Assembly: GCF_900111825.1 (NCBI RefSeq)
Contig: NZ_FOJM01000021.1
Span: 1 to 64,000 of the forward strand
Direction of reading: 5' to 3'
Source of the DNA: Pedobacter suwonensis
GTDB taxonomy: Bacteria; Bacteroidota; Bacteroidia; Sphingobacteriales; Sphingobacteriaceae
Length of the DNA: 64,000 bases
In this document: positions 54,263 through 62,802 of the stretch, in pieces
How positions within the stretch are numbered: the first letter of the stretch is position 1
How the letters are laid out: every line of letters starts with the position of its first letter
The notes under the pieces: generated by a model
Told to the model about the DNA's origin: nothing
Database searches by the model: none
What the model saw: the letters and a program-made list of their open reading frames with translations, nothing else
Program-made: the position numbers and the translations under genes

Positions 54263-55267
54263 TTACTCCTCTTTCTTCTGAAATTTATAGAACAAATACC
54301 CCAGAAAAGGCAAAATTAAAACACTACCTAACAATAAAGCTAAACCCAAACTATAAATCGTTTTGTCCGGTCCCGCAGTTTCGAGTAACGAAATCGAATC
54401 TCCGCTTTTTAAACGGATAAAATTTGGAAAGTGGGCATAACTTATCGCCAACAGGATCATCGTTACCTGAAAGCCCGCTAAGATGCGTAAAACCTTAGTC
54501 TTTCCTTTAATTAACAGGTACCATAACAGCATAAGCGATAAACTGGCTAAAATAATGGCTGATAAACCCACCTGGCTCTTAAAAACCCAATCAATCAATG
54601 GAATTTTATCCCGTTGCGCAGCAACAAATACCATTGCACCAAAAACCACCGCTGCCACATTCATAAACATTGCCTTTTTTATAAACCGACGCTTATCATG
54701 GGTTTCTGTTGTTTCGCCGATGAGATAAATGGCCGCAAGGAAACCGCAAAGTGAAACCGTAAAGAAACCCACAGCAACAGAAAACCAGTTTAACCAGCCC
54801 GAAATATAGGCTGTATAAAAATCGGTAGCCTGCGCATCAATATGTCCTGAAATTAAACTTCCTGCAATGATGCCCAAAAATAAAGCGGTTATAAAGCTTG
54901 AATACCTAAATATCCGGTTGTATAACCATTGCATATCATCTTTTACAGCATCATAATGGCGAAATACAAAAGCGGTACCACGGGCTATAATTCCGATGAG
55001 CATAATGGCCAATGGGATATGCAGGTAAACCGACATGGTGGTGTAAATAAACGGAAAACCAACAAAGAGGATTACAATCGCAATAATCAGCCACATGTGG
55101 TTAGCCTCCCATACCGGACCAATGGCATGATACATGGTTTTACGTGTTCGGCTCCTATTTTTTGTTGAGGTAAAGAGTTCTATGATTCCTGCACCGAAAT
55201 CGGCTCCACCCAATAAAAAGTAAAGCAGAATGGCCATACATAAAAATGTGATTACTACTTCTTTCAT
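54263..55267 (-). CDS. cydB: Cytochrome bd ubiquinol oxidase subunit II CydB
   Basis: The ATG at 55267 (MKEVVITFLCMAILLYFLLGG) gives 334 residues; the frame extends 35 codons into cydA's end but that part is not CydB-like. GGADFGAGIIEL and HAIGPVWEANHMWLI are typical CydB sequences, and there are about eight membrane helices. With CydA it forms a quinol oxidase that reduces O2 with high affinity and without proton pumping. It lies 67 bases after cydA. Confidence 0.92.
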   Translation of the reverse strand: MKEVVITFLCMAILLYFLLGGADFGAGIIELFTSTKNRSRTRKTMYHAIGPVWEANHMWLIIAIVILFVGFPFIYTTMSVYLHIPLAIMLIGIIARGTAFVFRHYDAVKDDMQWLYNRIFRYSSFITALFLGIIAGSLISGHIDAQATDFYTAYISGWLNWFSVAVGFFTVSLCGFLAAIYLIGETTETHDKRRFIKKAMFMNVAAVVFGAMVFVAAQRDKIPLIDWVFKSQVGLSAIILASLSLMLLWYLLIKGKTKVLRILAGFQVTMILLAISYAHFPNFIRLKSGDSISLLETAGPDKTIYSLGLALLLGSVLILPFLGYLFYKFQKKEE

Positions 55268-55334
55268 ATTCAATATGATTACACCGGTATTTTGATTATA
55301 CTGATTAATGAGATTTGCTTCGTGTTGTTCATAC

Positions 55335-56669
55335 TTAGCTATGCAAATGAGTATTGGATTCGACTTTATCATATAACACCGGTACCATTTTAATCTGCCG
55401 GTAAAGCAAAAACGTTACTATTATGCTTAACGACAGGTAAATGGCGGTGAAAATATAAAAGGAATACGCAATACCGGGCATTGGGGTAACCGCATCCCTG
55501 GTACGCATAATACCATAAATAATCCACGGTTGACGCCCTACCTCTGTAACTACCCAACCAGCCTCTAAAGCAAGGTAACCAAGCGGAATGGCCAAAACAA
55601 ATAGTTTTAAAAGCCATCTTTTTTCTATTAAGGACTTCTTTTTGAGCAGGGTAAAAAAATAGGTTAAAGATATAAACAGCAATAATGTACCAATCCCCAC
55701 CATGATCTGAAAAGCATAATGGGTAATGGCTACCGGAGGATGCTCGTTTTCAGGAATCTGATCCAGCCCTTTAACTTCAGCTTTAAAATTGCCATGTGCC
55801 AGAAAACTCAATGCCCCCGGAATTTTGATTGCGCCTGTTACCGATTTATCTTTTTCATTTACGATACCACCAATCAATAGCGGCGCTGGCTTTTCGGTTT
55901 TGTACAATGCTTCCATCGCCGCCAGTTTTGCCGGTTGGCGTTTGGCGACGTCTTTCGCAGAAATATCGCCACTCAGGGGCTGTAACAATGCCGCAATACA
56001 GGCAAATACGGCCGCTATTTTAAAAGCTTTTAAATGAAAATAGGTATTTCTGTCCCTTAAAATCATTAATGCATGTACGCCTGCCACAGCAAAACCAGTT
56101 GCTGTAAATGCGGCTAAACACATATGCAGCGCCTGAGTAAACCAGGCTTTATTGAACATGGCCTGGATAGGATCGATATTAAGGTATTGTCCGTTTACAA
56201 AATCAAATCCTGCCGGACTATTCATCCAGGCGTTGGCGGCAACCACCAATATACCCGAGGCCAAACCGCTTACCCCTACCACCATTCCTGTAAACCAATG
56301 GAACCACTTATTTAACTTATTCCAGCCATAAAGAAAAAAACCGAGCGCTATAGCCTCAATAAAAAAGGCCGTTCCTTCAAGCGAAAAAGGCATTCCGAAT
56401 ATTGGTCCGGCATGATCCATAAATTTGGGCCATAAAAGGCCCAGTTCAAATGACAACATGGTACCGGATACCGCTCCAGTTGCGAAGAATATGGCCACCC
56501 CTTTACTCCAGGCTTTAGTCAGGTTTTTATACATCTCATCGTTAGTTTTAAGCCACTTATAATGAGATACGGCCATAAAGAAAGGCATCACCATACCAAT
56601 ACAGGAAAAAATAATGTGGAAGCCTAGTGACAAGGCCATTTGCGAGCGGGCTGCGATAAAATCATCCAT
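55335..56669 (-). CDS. cydA: Cytochrome bd ubiquinol oxidase subunit I CydA (short Q-loop type)
   Basis: 444 residues. ALSLGFHIIFSCIGMVMPFF holds the His near residue 18 that ligates heme b595, and WFTQALHMCLAAFTATGFAV another conserved His. GWVVTEVGRQPWIIYGIMRT is the conserved quinol-side motif. The protein is shorter than E. coli CydA because the Q loop is compact, so it belongs to the CIO-like group. It reduces O2 to water using quinol. Confidence 0.93.
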   Translation of the reverse strand: MDDFIAARSQMALSLGFHIIFSCIGMVMPFFMAVSHYKWLKTNDEMYKNLTKAWSKGVAIFFATGAVSGTMLSFELGLLWPKFMDHAGPIFGMPFSLEGTAFFIEAIALGFFLYGWNKLNKWFHWFTGMVVGVSGLASGILVVAANAWMNSPAGFDFVNGQYLNIDPIQAMFNKAWFTQALHMCLAAFTATGFAVAGVHALMILRDRNTYFHLKAFKIAAVFACIAALLQPLSGDISAKDVAKRQPAKLAAMEALYKTEKPAPLLIGGIVNEKDKSVTGAIKIPGALSFLAHGNFKAEVKGLDQIPENEHPPVAITHYAFQIMVGIGTLLLFISLTYFFTLLKKKSLIEKRWLLKLFVLAIPLGYLALEAGWVVTEVGRQPWIIYGIMRTRDAVTPMPGIAYSFYIFTAIYLSLSIIVTFLLYRQIKMVPVLYDKVESNTHLHS

Positions 56670-56847
56670 GGGCTGTAGATTTTGTATGGTAACAAATATA
56701 GTTCTTAATGATTAAAGCCTATGGTAATTCAATGACGTTGAAAGGATTATTTAAAATATAGAACGTTTATAAATTGAAAAAAGATTTGGAGGGTTGTCGT
56801 AAAGGAACCATATTTTTCTTTGCCACAGATGAATACAGGCAGATATA

Positions 56848-56960
56848 GTCATTTCGAACGGAGTGCAACGTAGTCGAGAACCCGAAGGCTCAGCGAAGCT
56901 AAATCTGTCAAGACAGATCTCTCTCCCGAATATTCGGGACTGCGCTTCAGTCGAGACGAC
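56848..56960. repeat. Inverted repeat of the GTCATTTCGA family
   Basis: GTCATTTCGAACGGAGTGC opens and CGCTTCAGTCGAGACGAC closes. Between them a small CCCGAATATTCGGG hairpin is visible. The element fills most of the spacer between cydA and the MBL gene and ends 21 bases before the latter's stop. Confidence 0.7.
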
Positions 56961-56980
56961 TTTTCTTATGCAATATGAGG

Positions 56981-57880
56981 TTAGGCTCCTTTCAATTCAT
57001 CATAAGCAGCGGTTAAGCTCCTTTCAATGCCTTCTCCTTTCCATTCGGGTGCATTTGGGATGGTAGTGGTTTTTAAAATATGTTCTTTGCTTTTACCTGC
57101 TTTAATTTCGCCGCCTACATAGGTTAAAAGGTTTTGAAGGTAATTTTGATAAGCTTTAACATCAGCTTTACTTCCGGTTACTTTTTCCGGATCAAGACTA
57201 TGTCCCCAGATAAACAAGGTATCACTATCAAACTGATTCTGAATCTTATCCAAAGCAGTGATCCAGTTACCGATGTGGGCACCATTTTCACGATCAATAT
57301 ATGGAAATTTACGGTTGAATACCAGATCGCCTACATGCACGATATTGGCGTTTTCGAAATGATAAACGGCATCACCGTTGGTGTGACCAGAGCCATAGTA
57401 ATAAGCCTTTATATTTTCGTCGCCTACTTTAGCGCTCCATCTTGTGCCAAAAGTGCTATCAGGCAAAAGCTGTTTATCTAAATTATTGGCTTTCTCTGCT
57501 CCTCTTTTTTGGTTGACCAGTGAATTTTGGTGAGCCACGACTTTTTCTGCCAATCCTTTAAAAGAAATATTCCCTGCGGTATGATCACCGTGGTGGTGTG
57601 TATTGATCAGGTATTTAAAAGGTTTTTCACCTAACTTTTTCAATTCATCAATCACATGCGGTGCCGTATTTGGGAATTGCGCATCCACTACTACAAAACC
57701 GCTGCTTGAATTTAACCAGCCAATGGTCCCACCCTGCTCGGTAAATATACCAACATTATTACGGAGCGGCTTAAAATCATAAGCGCGCAATAAATCTTGC
57801 TGAGCAAAAACATCGGTTTTATAAACTGATAGCAAGGCCATAGCAAGCGCTGAATTTTTAATAAAGTTTCTTCTTTCCAT
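56981..57880 (-). CDS. Exported MBL-fold metallo-hydrolase
   Basis: From the ATG at 57880 the product is 300 residues and begins MERRNFIKNSALAMALLSVY, a twin-arginine-like signal (RRNFIK) with a short hydrophobic stretch. THHHGDHTAGN near residue 95 is the zinc HxHxDH motif. GSGHTNGDAVYHF, VGDLVF and WGHS supply the later ligands. This is a subclass B1/glyoxalase-II-like exported hydrolase; the substrate cannot be read from sequence. Confidence 0.88.
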   Translation of the reverse strand: MERRNFIKNSALAMALLSVYKTDVFAQQDLLRAYDFKPLRNNVGIFTEQGGTIGWLNSSSGFVVVDAQFPNTAPHVIDELKKLGEKPFKYLINTHHHGDHTAGNISFKGLAEKVVAHQNSLVNQKRGAEKANNLDKQLLPDSTFGTRWSAKVGDENIKAYYYGSGHTNGDAVYHFENANIVHVGDLVFNRKFPYIDRENGAHIGNWITALDKIQNQFDSDTLFIWGHSLDPEKVTGSKADVKAYQNYLQNLLTYVGGEIKAGKSKEHILKTTTIPNAPEWKGEGIERSLTAAYDELKGA

Positions 57881-57896
57881 TTTCGGGATGATGCTA

Positions 57897-57922
57897 AAAA
57901 ACCACAGCAAATGCTGTGGTTT
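57897..57922 (-). terminator. Terminator of the small-protein gene
   Basis: ACCACAGCA-AA-TGCTGTGGT is a perfect nine-base-pair stem followed on the - strand by TTTTTT. It lies 32 bases past the stop of the 67-residue gene and just before the MBL gene. Confidence 0.85.
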
Positions 57923-57954
57923 AAATTTAATGATTTACATGCCAAAATAGCAAA

Positions 57955-58158
57955 TTATATACCTGCACCTGGCGTAGTACCCGGTTCATGTCCGGGACCG
58001 AATGAATTATTCTTCCTGTCTTTATCTTTGTTAAACAGATTGGTAGTTACTTTTGATGATTTATTCTCATCTAAAGTTCTATCTTCTTTAATATCTTCTA
58101 CAGTTTTATCCAGTAAATCGTTCTCAACAACTTTACCTTGTTCTTTATTCGTTTCCAT
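57955..58158 (-). CDS. 67-residue protein, PGHEPG family, copy 1
   Basis: The ATG at 58158 (METNKEQGKV...) gives 67 residues. The middle is highly charged and probably disordered; the end reads RKNNSFGPGHEPGTTPGAGI. It has its own terminator and a paralogue of exactly the same length 300 bases upstream, which supports a real gene. There is no signal peptide or membrane segment. I know of no function. It may be one of a lineage-specific small-protein family. Confidence 0.7.
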   Translation of the reverse strand: METNKEQGKVVENDLLDKTVEDIKEDRTLDENKSSKVTTNLFNKDKDRKNNSFGPGHEPGTTPGAGI

Positions 58159-58305
58159 AGTAATTGTAAATTGATGTACTATAGGAACAAGCAAAAAATG
58201 AGATTGTTTTTATTAATCCTCGCGGGAATGGGATTTGATCGATATTATTGTTGGTGAGCCATGAATAAGATACTTGATTTCTATAAAATGCTATTAATAA
58301 CTGTG

Positions 58306-58410
58306 GTCATCCCGACTGAAACGCAGTGAAATGGAGAGACTTGTCTATGCAGATTTAGCTGCGCTAACACTCCGTGGCTCTCGGCTCCGTTGCACTCCGC
58401 TCGAAATGAC
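58306..58410. repeat. Inverted repeat of the GTCATTTCGA family
   Basis: GTCATCCCGACTGAAACGCAG opens and GCACTCCGCTCGAAATGAC closes. The element sits between the two 67-residue paralogues, inside their duplicated spacer. Confidence 0.65.
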
Positions 58411-58458
58411 TGTTAGGCGTAGAACTTTACTACCTCATCCAACGTCTCCTGTTACGTT

Positions 58459-58662
58459 TTACAACATTGCCCCGGGCAATTTCCCTAACTCATGAATGCA
58501 ACCGAATGAATGAAACTTCCTTTTATGGATTTTATTAAAATGGTTTGAGGACTCAAATGAAAACGGACTGAAGATAAACCTGTAAATGTGTTTTCTTTCT
58601 TCATTTGATTTTTCTTCCAATTTAGCGTTTTCCTGATTTTGAGTGTTGTAGTTCGTTTCCAT
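58459..58662 (-). CDS. 67-residue protein, PGHEPG family, copy 2 (diverged)
   Basis: 67 residues starting METNYNTQNQ. It aligns without gaps with the gene at 57955-58158 at about 24 of 67 positions by hand. Best matches are METN at the start and FNK..RK..SFG..HE.G..PGA at the end. The central part has changed from charged to aromatic-rich, and the GPGHEPG motif has become GCIHELG. It may be a functional paralogue or a decaying one. Confidence 0.5.
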   Translation of the reverse strand: METNYNTQNQENAKLEEKSNEERKHIYRFIFSPFSFESSNHFNKIHKRKFHSFGCIHELGKLPGAML

Positions 58663-59046
58663 GTTGACATAAATTTATTGAAAACCTTGCAGGCTTTCAG
58701 GGTTAACAATTTTAATAATGATTAAAAGCTTTTTTAAAATTTGCTTAACCTTATACCATGGGAATCTGATAAGGTTTCGTGACGCAACAATAGGTTAAAT
58801 GGCGTGGATTGCCATACGTTTGATTAAATATAAGTTTATTTTTCGGGTTTTGCAAGTTAATTTTTGTGCGCAGATGTATTTAATCTTAGTTTTTCCTAAA
58901 TCATTTTTTTTGGAAGGCAATGGCAATAATACTTAGCTCAACACAGTCCTGCTCTCCACTTTACTACGCCGTGCTACGTGTTCGTTCCGATCAGGTTTAG
59001 TGGCACGGCAAGGAATACTATTTGGGGTTGATGGGCGCGCTTTCAA
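58663..59046. other. Spacer upstream of the REP-associated element
   Basis: No gene is seen. 58909-59040 repeats the TTTGGAAGGCAATGGCA wording of the dispersed element at 4736. The last part leads into a REP-like hairpin. Confidence 0.4.
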
Positions 59047-59067
59047 TGTTTGGCGACTCACCAAACA
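59047..59067 (+). repeat. REP-like hairpin, 5' side
   Basis: TGTTTGG and CCAAACA pair around CGACTCA, upstream of the transposase remnant. It resembles the downstream REP hairpins in its GG...CACC core but has a mismatch inside the stem. Confidence 0.5.
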
Positions 59068-59131
59068 CAATATGAAACTCACCAAATGAGAATCAAACAA
59101 TTTATTATTATCTTGATAAAAATATAATCAC

Positions 59132-59693
59132 ATGAATTCCGATATTTTTAAAGATAGAAGAAAATCATTCATTGACTATAATGAAACTTACTTTTGGACT
59201 TGCACGATTAAGGATTGGTTGAACTTGTTAGAACCACTAAATTACAAGCAATTAGTTTTAAATTCTTTAAAACTAATTGCTTGTAAATAATTTTATAGAG
59301 GTGTATGGCTTTGTAATTATGCCAAACCATATCCATTTGATTTTAAAAATTTTAAAACCAAACGGTAAAGAAAAACCGAATGTTAGTTTTTTGAAGGATA
59401 CCTCCCACGAATTAAGAAAAGACCTTATGGTCAACAATCCTAATTTTTTAAGACTTTTCGAGGTAACAGAATCTGATCGTAAATATCGGATATGGCAACG
59501 TGATCCCCTTGCAATCAATATGTTAGATCTCAATATATTGGAGCAAAAGCTAAATTATATCCATCATAACCCATTACAAGCGAGATGGTGTTTGGCGCAA
59601 AACACTGAAGATTATTATTGGTCTTCTTCAAGGTTTTACAAAACTGGCGTAGATGATTTTAATATACTAACCGATTACAGAGATATATTCTAA
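59132..59693 (+). pseudogene. REP-associated tyrosine (Y1, HUH) transposase, frameshifted
   Basis: The N-terminal part starts at ATG 59132 (MNSDIFKDRRKSFIDYNETY) and stops at TAA 59288-59290. The C-terminal part continues in the +1 frame from about 59277 with FVIMPNHIHLI (HUH), RIWQRDPLAINM and KLNYIHHNPLQARW (the catalytic Tyr region), to TAA at 59691. Joined, it would be about 187 residues, normal for this family. A perfect palindrome lies exactly at the break. Flanking REP hairpins fit a RAYT element. Confidence 0.88.
59244..59284. repeat. Perfect 19-base-pair palindrome at the transposase frame break
   Basis: Arms 59244-59262 (ACAAGCAATTAGTTTTAAA) and 59266-59284 are exact reverse complements around a TTC loop. 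The left arm reads sensibly in frame (YKQLVLN); the right arm is where the frame is lost. This suggests that the right arm was rewritten from the left one. Confidence 0.9.
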
Positions 59694-59732
59694 TCTTCAT
59701 ATTTACTGGCCCACTAAACACGAATATTTTAT

Positions 59733-59751
59733 GGTTGGTGAACCACCAACC
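59733..59751 (+). repeat. REP hairpin 1
   Basis: GGTTGGTG-AAC-CACCAACC: a perfect eight-base-pair stem with a three-base loop, preceded by ATATTTTAT. It is the nearer of two similar hairpins downstream of the transposase remnant. Confidence 0.8.
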
Positions 59752-59773
59752 TTAGAAATGTGATAAATATTAT

Positions 59774-59792
59774 GGCTGGTGCGTCACCAGCC
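59774..59792 (+). repeat. REP hairpin 2
   Basis: GGCTGGTG-CGT-CACCAGCC: the same stem and loop sizes as REP hairpin 1, preceded by ATATTAT, in direct orientation 41 bases on. The paired change GGTTGG/CCAACC to GGCTGG/CCAGCC is a compensated substitution, so the stem itself appears to be conserved. Confidence 0.8.
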
Positions 59793-59805
59793 AGGGAATA
59801 GTATT

Positions 59806-60954
59806 TTAAGCTAAAGCATTCTGCTTCACTACCATTTTAACTTTTTCGATTACGTAATCCAAATCTTCTTTAGTGGTGTATTTACTGAATGAAAAACGTA
59901 CTGAAGGACGATTCGGATCGGCCTTAATACCATTTAGCACATGTGAGCCTATATTTGAACCCGATGAACAGGCACTACCCCCGGAAGCGCAGATACCGTT
60001 GATATCCAAATTGAACAATAACATATCTGCCATATCCATTTCCGGGAACGAAACGTTCAGCACGGTATAAAGACTTTTATCGGCATCCGTTTCTCCATTA
60101 AAAGCAATCCCCGGGATTTCGGCAATTAGTTGTGTTTTCAGATAATCTTTTAAGCCCTGAATATAAGATTGATGCTCATCCATCTCCGCATAGGCAATTT
60201 CCAGGGCCTTCGCTAAGCCTACAATGCCATATACATTTTCGGTACCACCACGCATATTGCGCTCTTGTGCGCCACCATAAATCATAGGCGGAATTTTAAT
60301 ATTGCTATTTACATATAAAAAGCCAACACCTTTAGGTCCGTGGAGTTTATGCGCAGCGCATACGATAAAATGCGCTTTAAGCTCGCGTACATTATGTGGA
60401 TAGTGCCCCATGGTTTGAACAGTATCGGCATGGTAAATGGCATTGTATTTTTCGCAGATATCGCCAACTTTCACCATATCTGTTAGCGTGCCTAACTCAT
60501 TATTGGCATGCATTAACGAAACGAAAGTACGTTCGTTATTTTGAAGCAATTCTTCTAAATGGTTGTAATCTATATTGCCTTTCTCGTCGATATTGACGAA
60601 ACTTAACTTATCAATTTCGCCATTTTTGAGCATTGTATTTAAAGTATGCTCAACGGCGTGGTGTTCTATTTTCGAAGTGATGGCATGTTTAATACCATAG
60701 GCTGAAATGCCGCAGCGGATAGCGGTATTATCTGCCTCCGTGCCACCGGATGTAAAAAATATTTCAGATGGAGACGCATTTAAAAGACCGGCAACAGTTT
60801 TACGGGCCTTCTCAACCAATGTTCTCACCTCGCGGCCAAGTGCATGAATGGCAGACGGATTACCAAAATAGTTTTCCATCACGTTTGTCATCTCCGCGAT
60901 TACCGCCTGATCTAATGGCGTTGTGGCCGCATTATCTAAATAGACCCTTTTCAT
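59806..60954 (-). CDS. Cysteine desulfurase (NifS/IscS family)
   Basis: 382 residues. MKRVYLDNAATTPLD starts the protein, FFTSGGTEADNTAI binds PLP, and AAHKLHGPKGVGFLY holds the Schiff-base Lys. The mobile-loop cysteine is in CASGGSACSSGSNIGSHVL. It removes sulfur from cysteine to make Fe-S clusters or thiolated tRNA. The size and loop suggest the NifS/IscS type rather than SufS. No iscU or mnmA lies next to it, so the partner is not visible. Confidence 0.92.
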   Translation of the reverse strand: MKRVYLDNAATTPLDQAVIAEMTNVMENYFGNPSAIHALGREVRTLVEKARKTVAGLLNASPSEIFFTSGGTEADNTAIRCGISAYGIKHAITSKIEHHAVEHTLNTMLKNGEIDKLSFVNIDEKGNIDYNHLEELLQNNERTFVSLMHANNELGTLTDMVKVGDICEKYNAIYHADTVQTMGHYPHNVRELKAHFIVCAAHKLHGPKGVGFLYVNSNIKIPPMIYGGAQERNMRGGTENVYGIVGLAKALEIAYAEMDEHQSYIQGLKDYLKTQLIAEIPGIAFNGETDADKSLYTVLNVSFPEMDMADMLLFNLDINGICASGGSACSSGSNIGSHVLNGIKADPNRPSVRFSFSKYTTKEDLDYVIEKVKMVVKQNALA

Positions 60955-61017
60955 TTTATGAATATTTAAAAAGTTAGTGTTGCAAAGCTGCCTGGTTAAG
61001 GTCCGCCCTGTTTAAAT

Positions 61018-61051
61018 GTTCAGGATTTAATCGTTTTATTAAATCCTGAAC
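61018..61051. other. 14-base-pair hairpin between glmM and the desulfurase gene
   Basis: GTTCAGGATTTAAT and ATTAAATCCTGAAC are exact complements around CGTTTT, 34 bases past the glmM stop. There is no T run on the - strand, so it may be a processing or attenuation hairpin rather than a terminator. Confidence 0.5.
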
Positions 61052-61084
61052 AGGTATGCCTGATCCCAGAATCCGTATTAGAGA

Positions 61085-62470
61085 TTAAAGGTGTAATATT
61101 TCTTTAATATCAGAGATAATTTTGTTTGCCAAATTTTCGGCAATGGTTTCATTTTCTGCCTCACTATAAATCCTGATGATCGGTTCGGTATTAGAGCGGC
61201 GCAAATGTACCCAAGTTTTATCAAATTCGATCTTCAAACCATCAATTGTGCTGTAAGGTTGATTTTTATACTTCTCTTCTACCTGCTTTAATAAATAATC
61301 GATATCCATTTCAGGTGTAAGGGTAATCTTATTTTTAGAGATATGGTATTGCGGATAGCTGGCCCTGAGTACCGAAATAGATTTACCAAATTTAGCTAAA
61401 TGCGTTAAAAACAAGGCAATTCCCACCAAGGCATCCCGTCCATAGTGCGATTCGGGATAAATAATCCCTCCGTTTCCTTCACCGCCAATAATGGCTTGGG
61501 TAGCTTTCATTCTGTTAACCACGTTTACCTCACCTACAGCCGAAGCATGATATGATGATCCTGCTTTTTCGGTTACATCGCGTAAGGCACGGGTTGATGA
61601 AAGATTTGAAACGGTATTTCCAGGCGTATTTTTTAATACATAATCAGCTACGGCTACCAAGGTATACTCTTCGCCAAACATGCTGCCATCTTCATTCACA
61701 AAACATAACCGATCAACATCAGGATCTACTACAATGCCTAAATCAGCATGCTGTTTCTGTACTTCTTTCGATATTTCAGTTAAGTTTTCTGGTAAAGGTT
61801 CAGGATTGTGCGGGAAGTGTCCGTCTGGCGTGCAGTACAATTCTACCACCTTACTTACGCCCAAGGCTTTTAATAATGCCGGGATAAAAATACCGCCTGT
61901 AGAATTTACACAATCAATTACCACTTTAAAATCAGCCTTTTTTATTGCTTCAACATCAACCAATGGCAAAGCCAAAACTTTATCGATGTGTTTTTGCAGG
62001 TAAGTATCATTTTTAATCACTTTCCCTAGCTTATCTACCTCGGCAAAATCAAAATCAGCACTTTCTGCTAAATCTAAAACTTCTTTTCCATCAGCATCGC
62101 TAATAAACTCCCCACTGTCATTTAGTAATTTCAGGGCATTCCATTGCTTAGGGTTATGGCTAGCAGTTAAAATAATCCCACCTCCTGCATTTTCATCAGG
62201 AACAGCCACCTCAACAGTTGGCGTGGTTGATAAGCCTAAATCGATTACTTCAATACCAAGGCCTTGCAAGGTTCCAATAACCAGGTTGTTGACCATCTCG
62301 CCGGAAATCCTCGCATCGCGGCCTAAAACAATCCTTTTATTGCCGGTTTTATTTACCACCCAGCTACCAAAGGCAGCTGTAAATTTTACAATATCAAATG
62401 GAGTTAAGCCCGCTCCTGCCCTTCCACCAATGGTTCCCCGTATTCCTGAAATCGATTTTATTAGAGTCAC
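61085..62470 (-). CDS. glmM: Phosphoglucosamine mutase-like alpha-D-phosphohexomutase
   Basis: 461 residues. LTASHNPKQWNALKLL carries the phosphorylated Ser, VDPDVDRLCFV the Mg site, GEGNGGIIYPESHYGRDAL the sugar-binding loop, and RRSNTEPIIRIYSEA the phosphate site. The family includes GlmM, PMM and PGM. The GlmM assignment (GlcN-6-P to GlcN-1-P for peptidoglycan and LPS) is the likeliest from the sequence pattern, but is not proven. Confidence 0.85.
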   Translation of the reverse strand: MTLIKSISGIRGTIGGRAGAGLTPFDIVKFTAAFGSWVVNKTGNKRIVLGRDARISGEMVNNLVIGTLQGLGIEVIDLGLSTTPTVEVAVPDENAGGGIILTASHNPKQWNALKLLNDSGEFISDADGKEVLDLAESADFDFAEVDKLGKVIKNDTYLQKHIDKVLALPLVDVEAIKKADFKVVIDCVNSTGGIFIPALLKALGVSKVVELYCTPDGHFPHNPEPLPENLTEISKEVQKQHADLGIVVDPDVDRLCFVNEDGSMFGEEYTLVAVADYVLKNTPGNTVSNLSSTRALRDVTEKAGSSYHASAVGEVNVVNRMKATQAIIGGEGNGGIIYPESHYGRDALVGIALFLTHLAKFGKSISVLRASYPQYHISKNKITLTPEMDIDYLLKQVEEKYKNQPYSTIDGLKIEFDKTWVHLRRSNTEPIIRIYSEAENETIAENLANKIISDIKEILHL

Positions 62471-62742
62471 TTCTTATAATTTATTAGAGGCTCCAAAAAT
62501 AAGAAAAAAAACAAGATAGCTACTATTTAAACCTGGCTATATACCTGAATTTATGTAGCCCTTATGTCTACCTACGCGGTCAATTTAATAGAGCAGTGTA
62601 GCGCTTCACAATAAAATGGCGTGTAACTAAATTCCTTACAGTGGATCTTTTCAGGTGCTTACATAAGAGGTTGAATTACTTGATATAAAAAATCAACCCA
62701 ATAATATTTTTGCAACATTATTGCATAAAAGCACATTCTAAC

Positions 62743-62772
62743 TTTACTAGCGATTGTAAAACCTTATATTTG
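62743..62772 (+). promoter_or_regulatory. Bacteroidota-type promoter of the methyltransferase gene
   Basis: TATATTTG (62765-62772) matches TAnnTTTG exactly, with TTTA at 62743-62746 about 18 bases upstream. Transcription would start near 62779, leaving a 5' leader of about 24 bases before the ATG at 62803. The rest of the 62471-62802 spacer shows nothing. Confidence 0.55.
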
Positions 62773-62802
62773 CATCTTTTTAAAGATACAAACAGCTTTT
62801 AT

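Noticed and set aside
59266..59272. T TTA AAA slippery heptamer, in frame, at the transposase break
   Set aside because: A -1 slip there reads ACT AAT TGC TTG TAA and stops at once, and the second half of the gene is in the +1 frame. Programmed -1 frameshifting does not explain the break.
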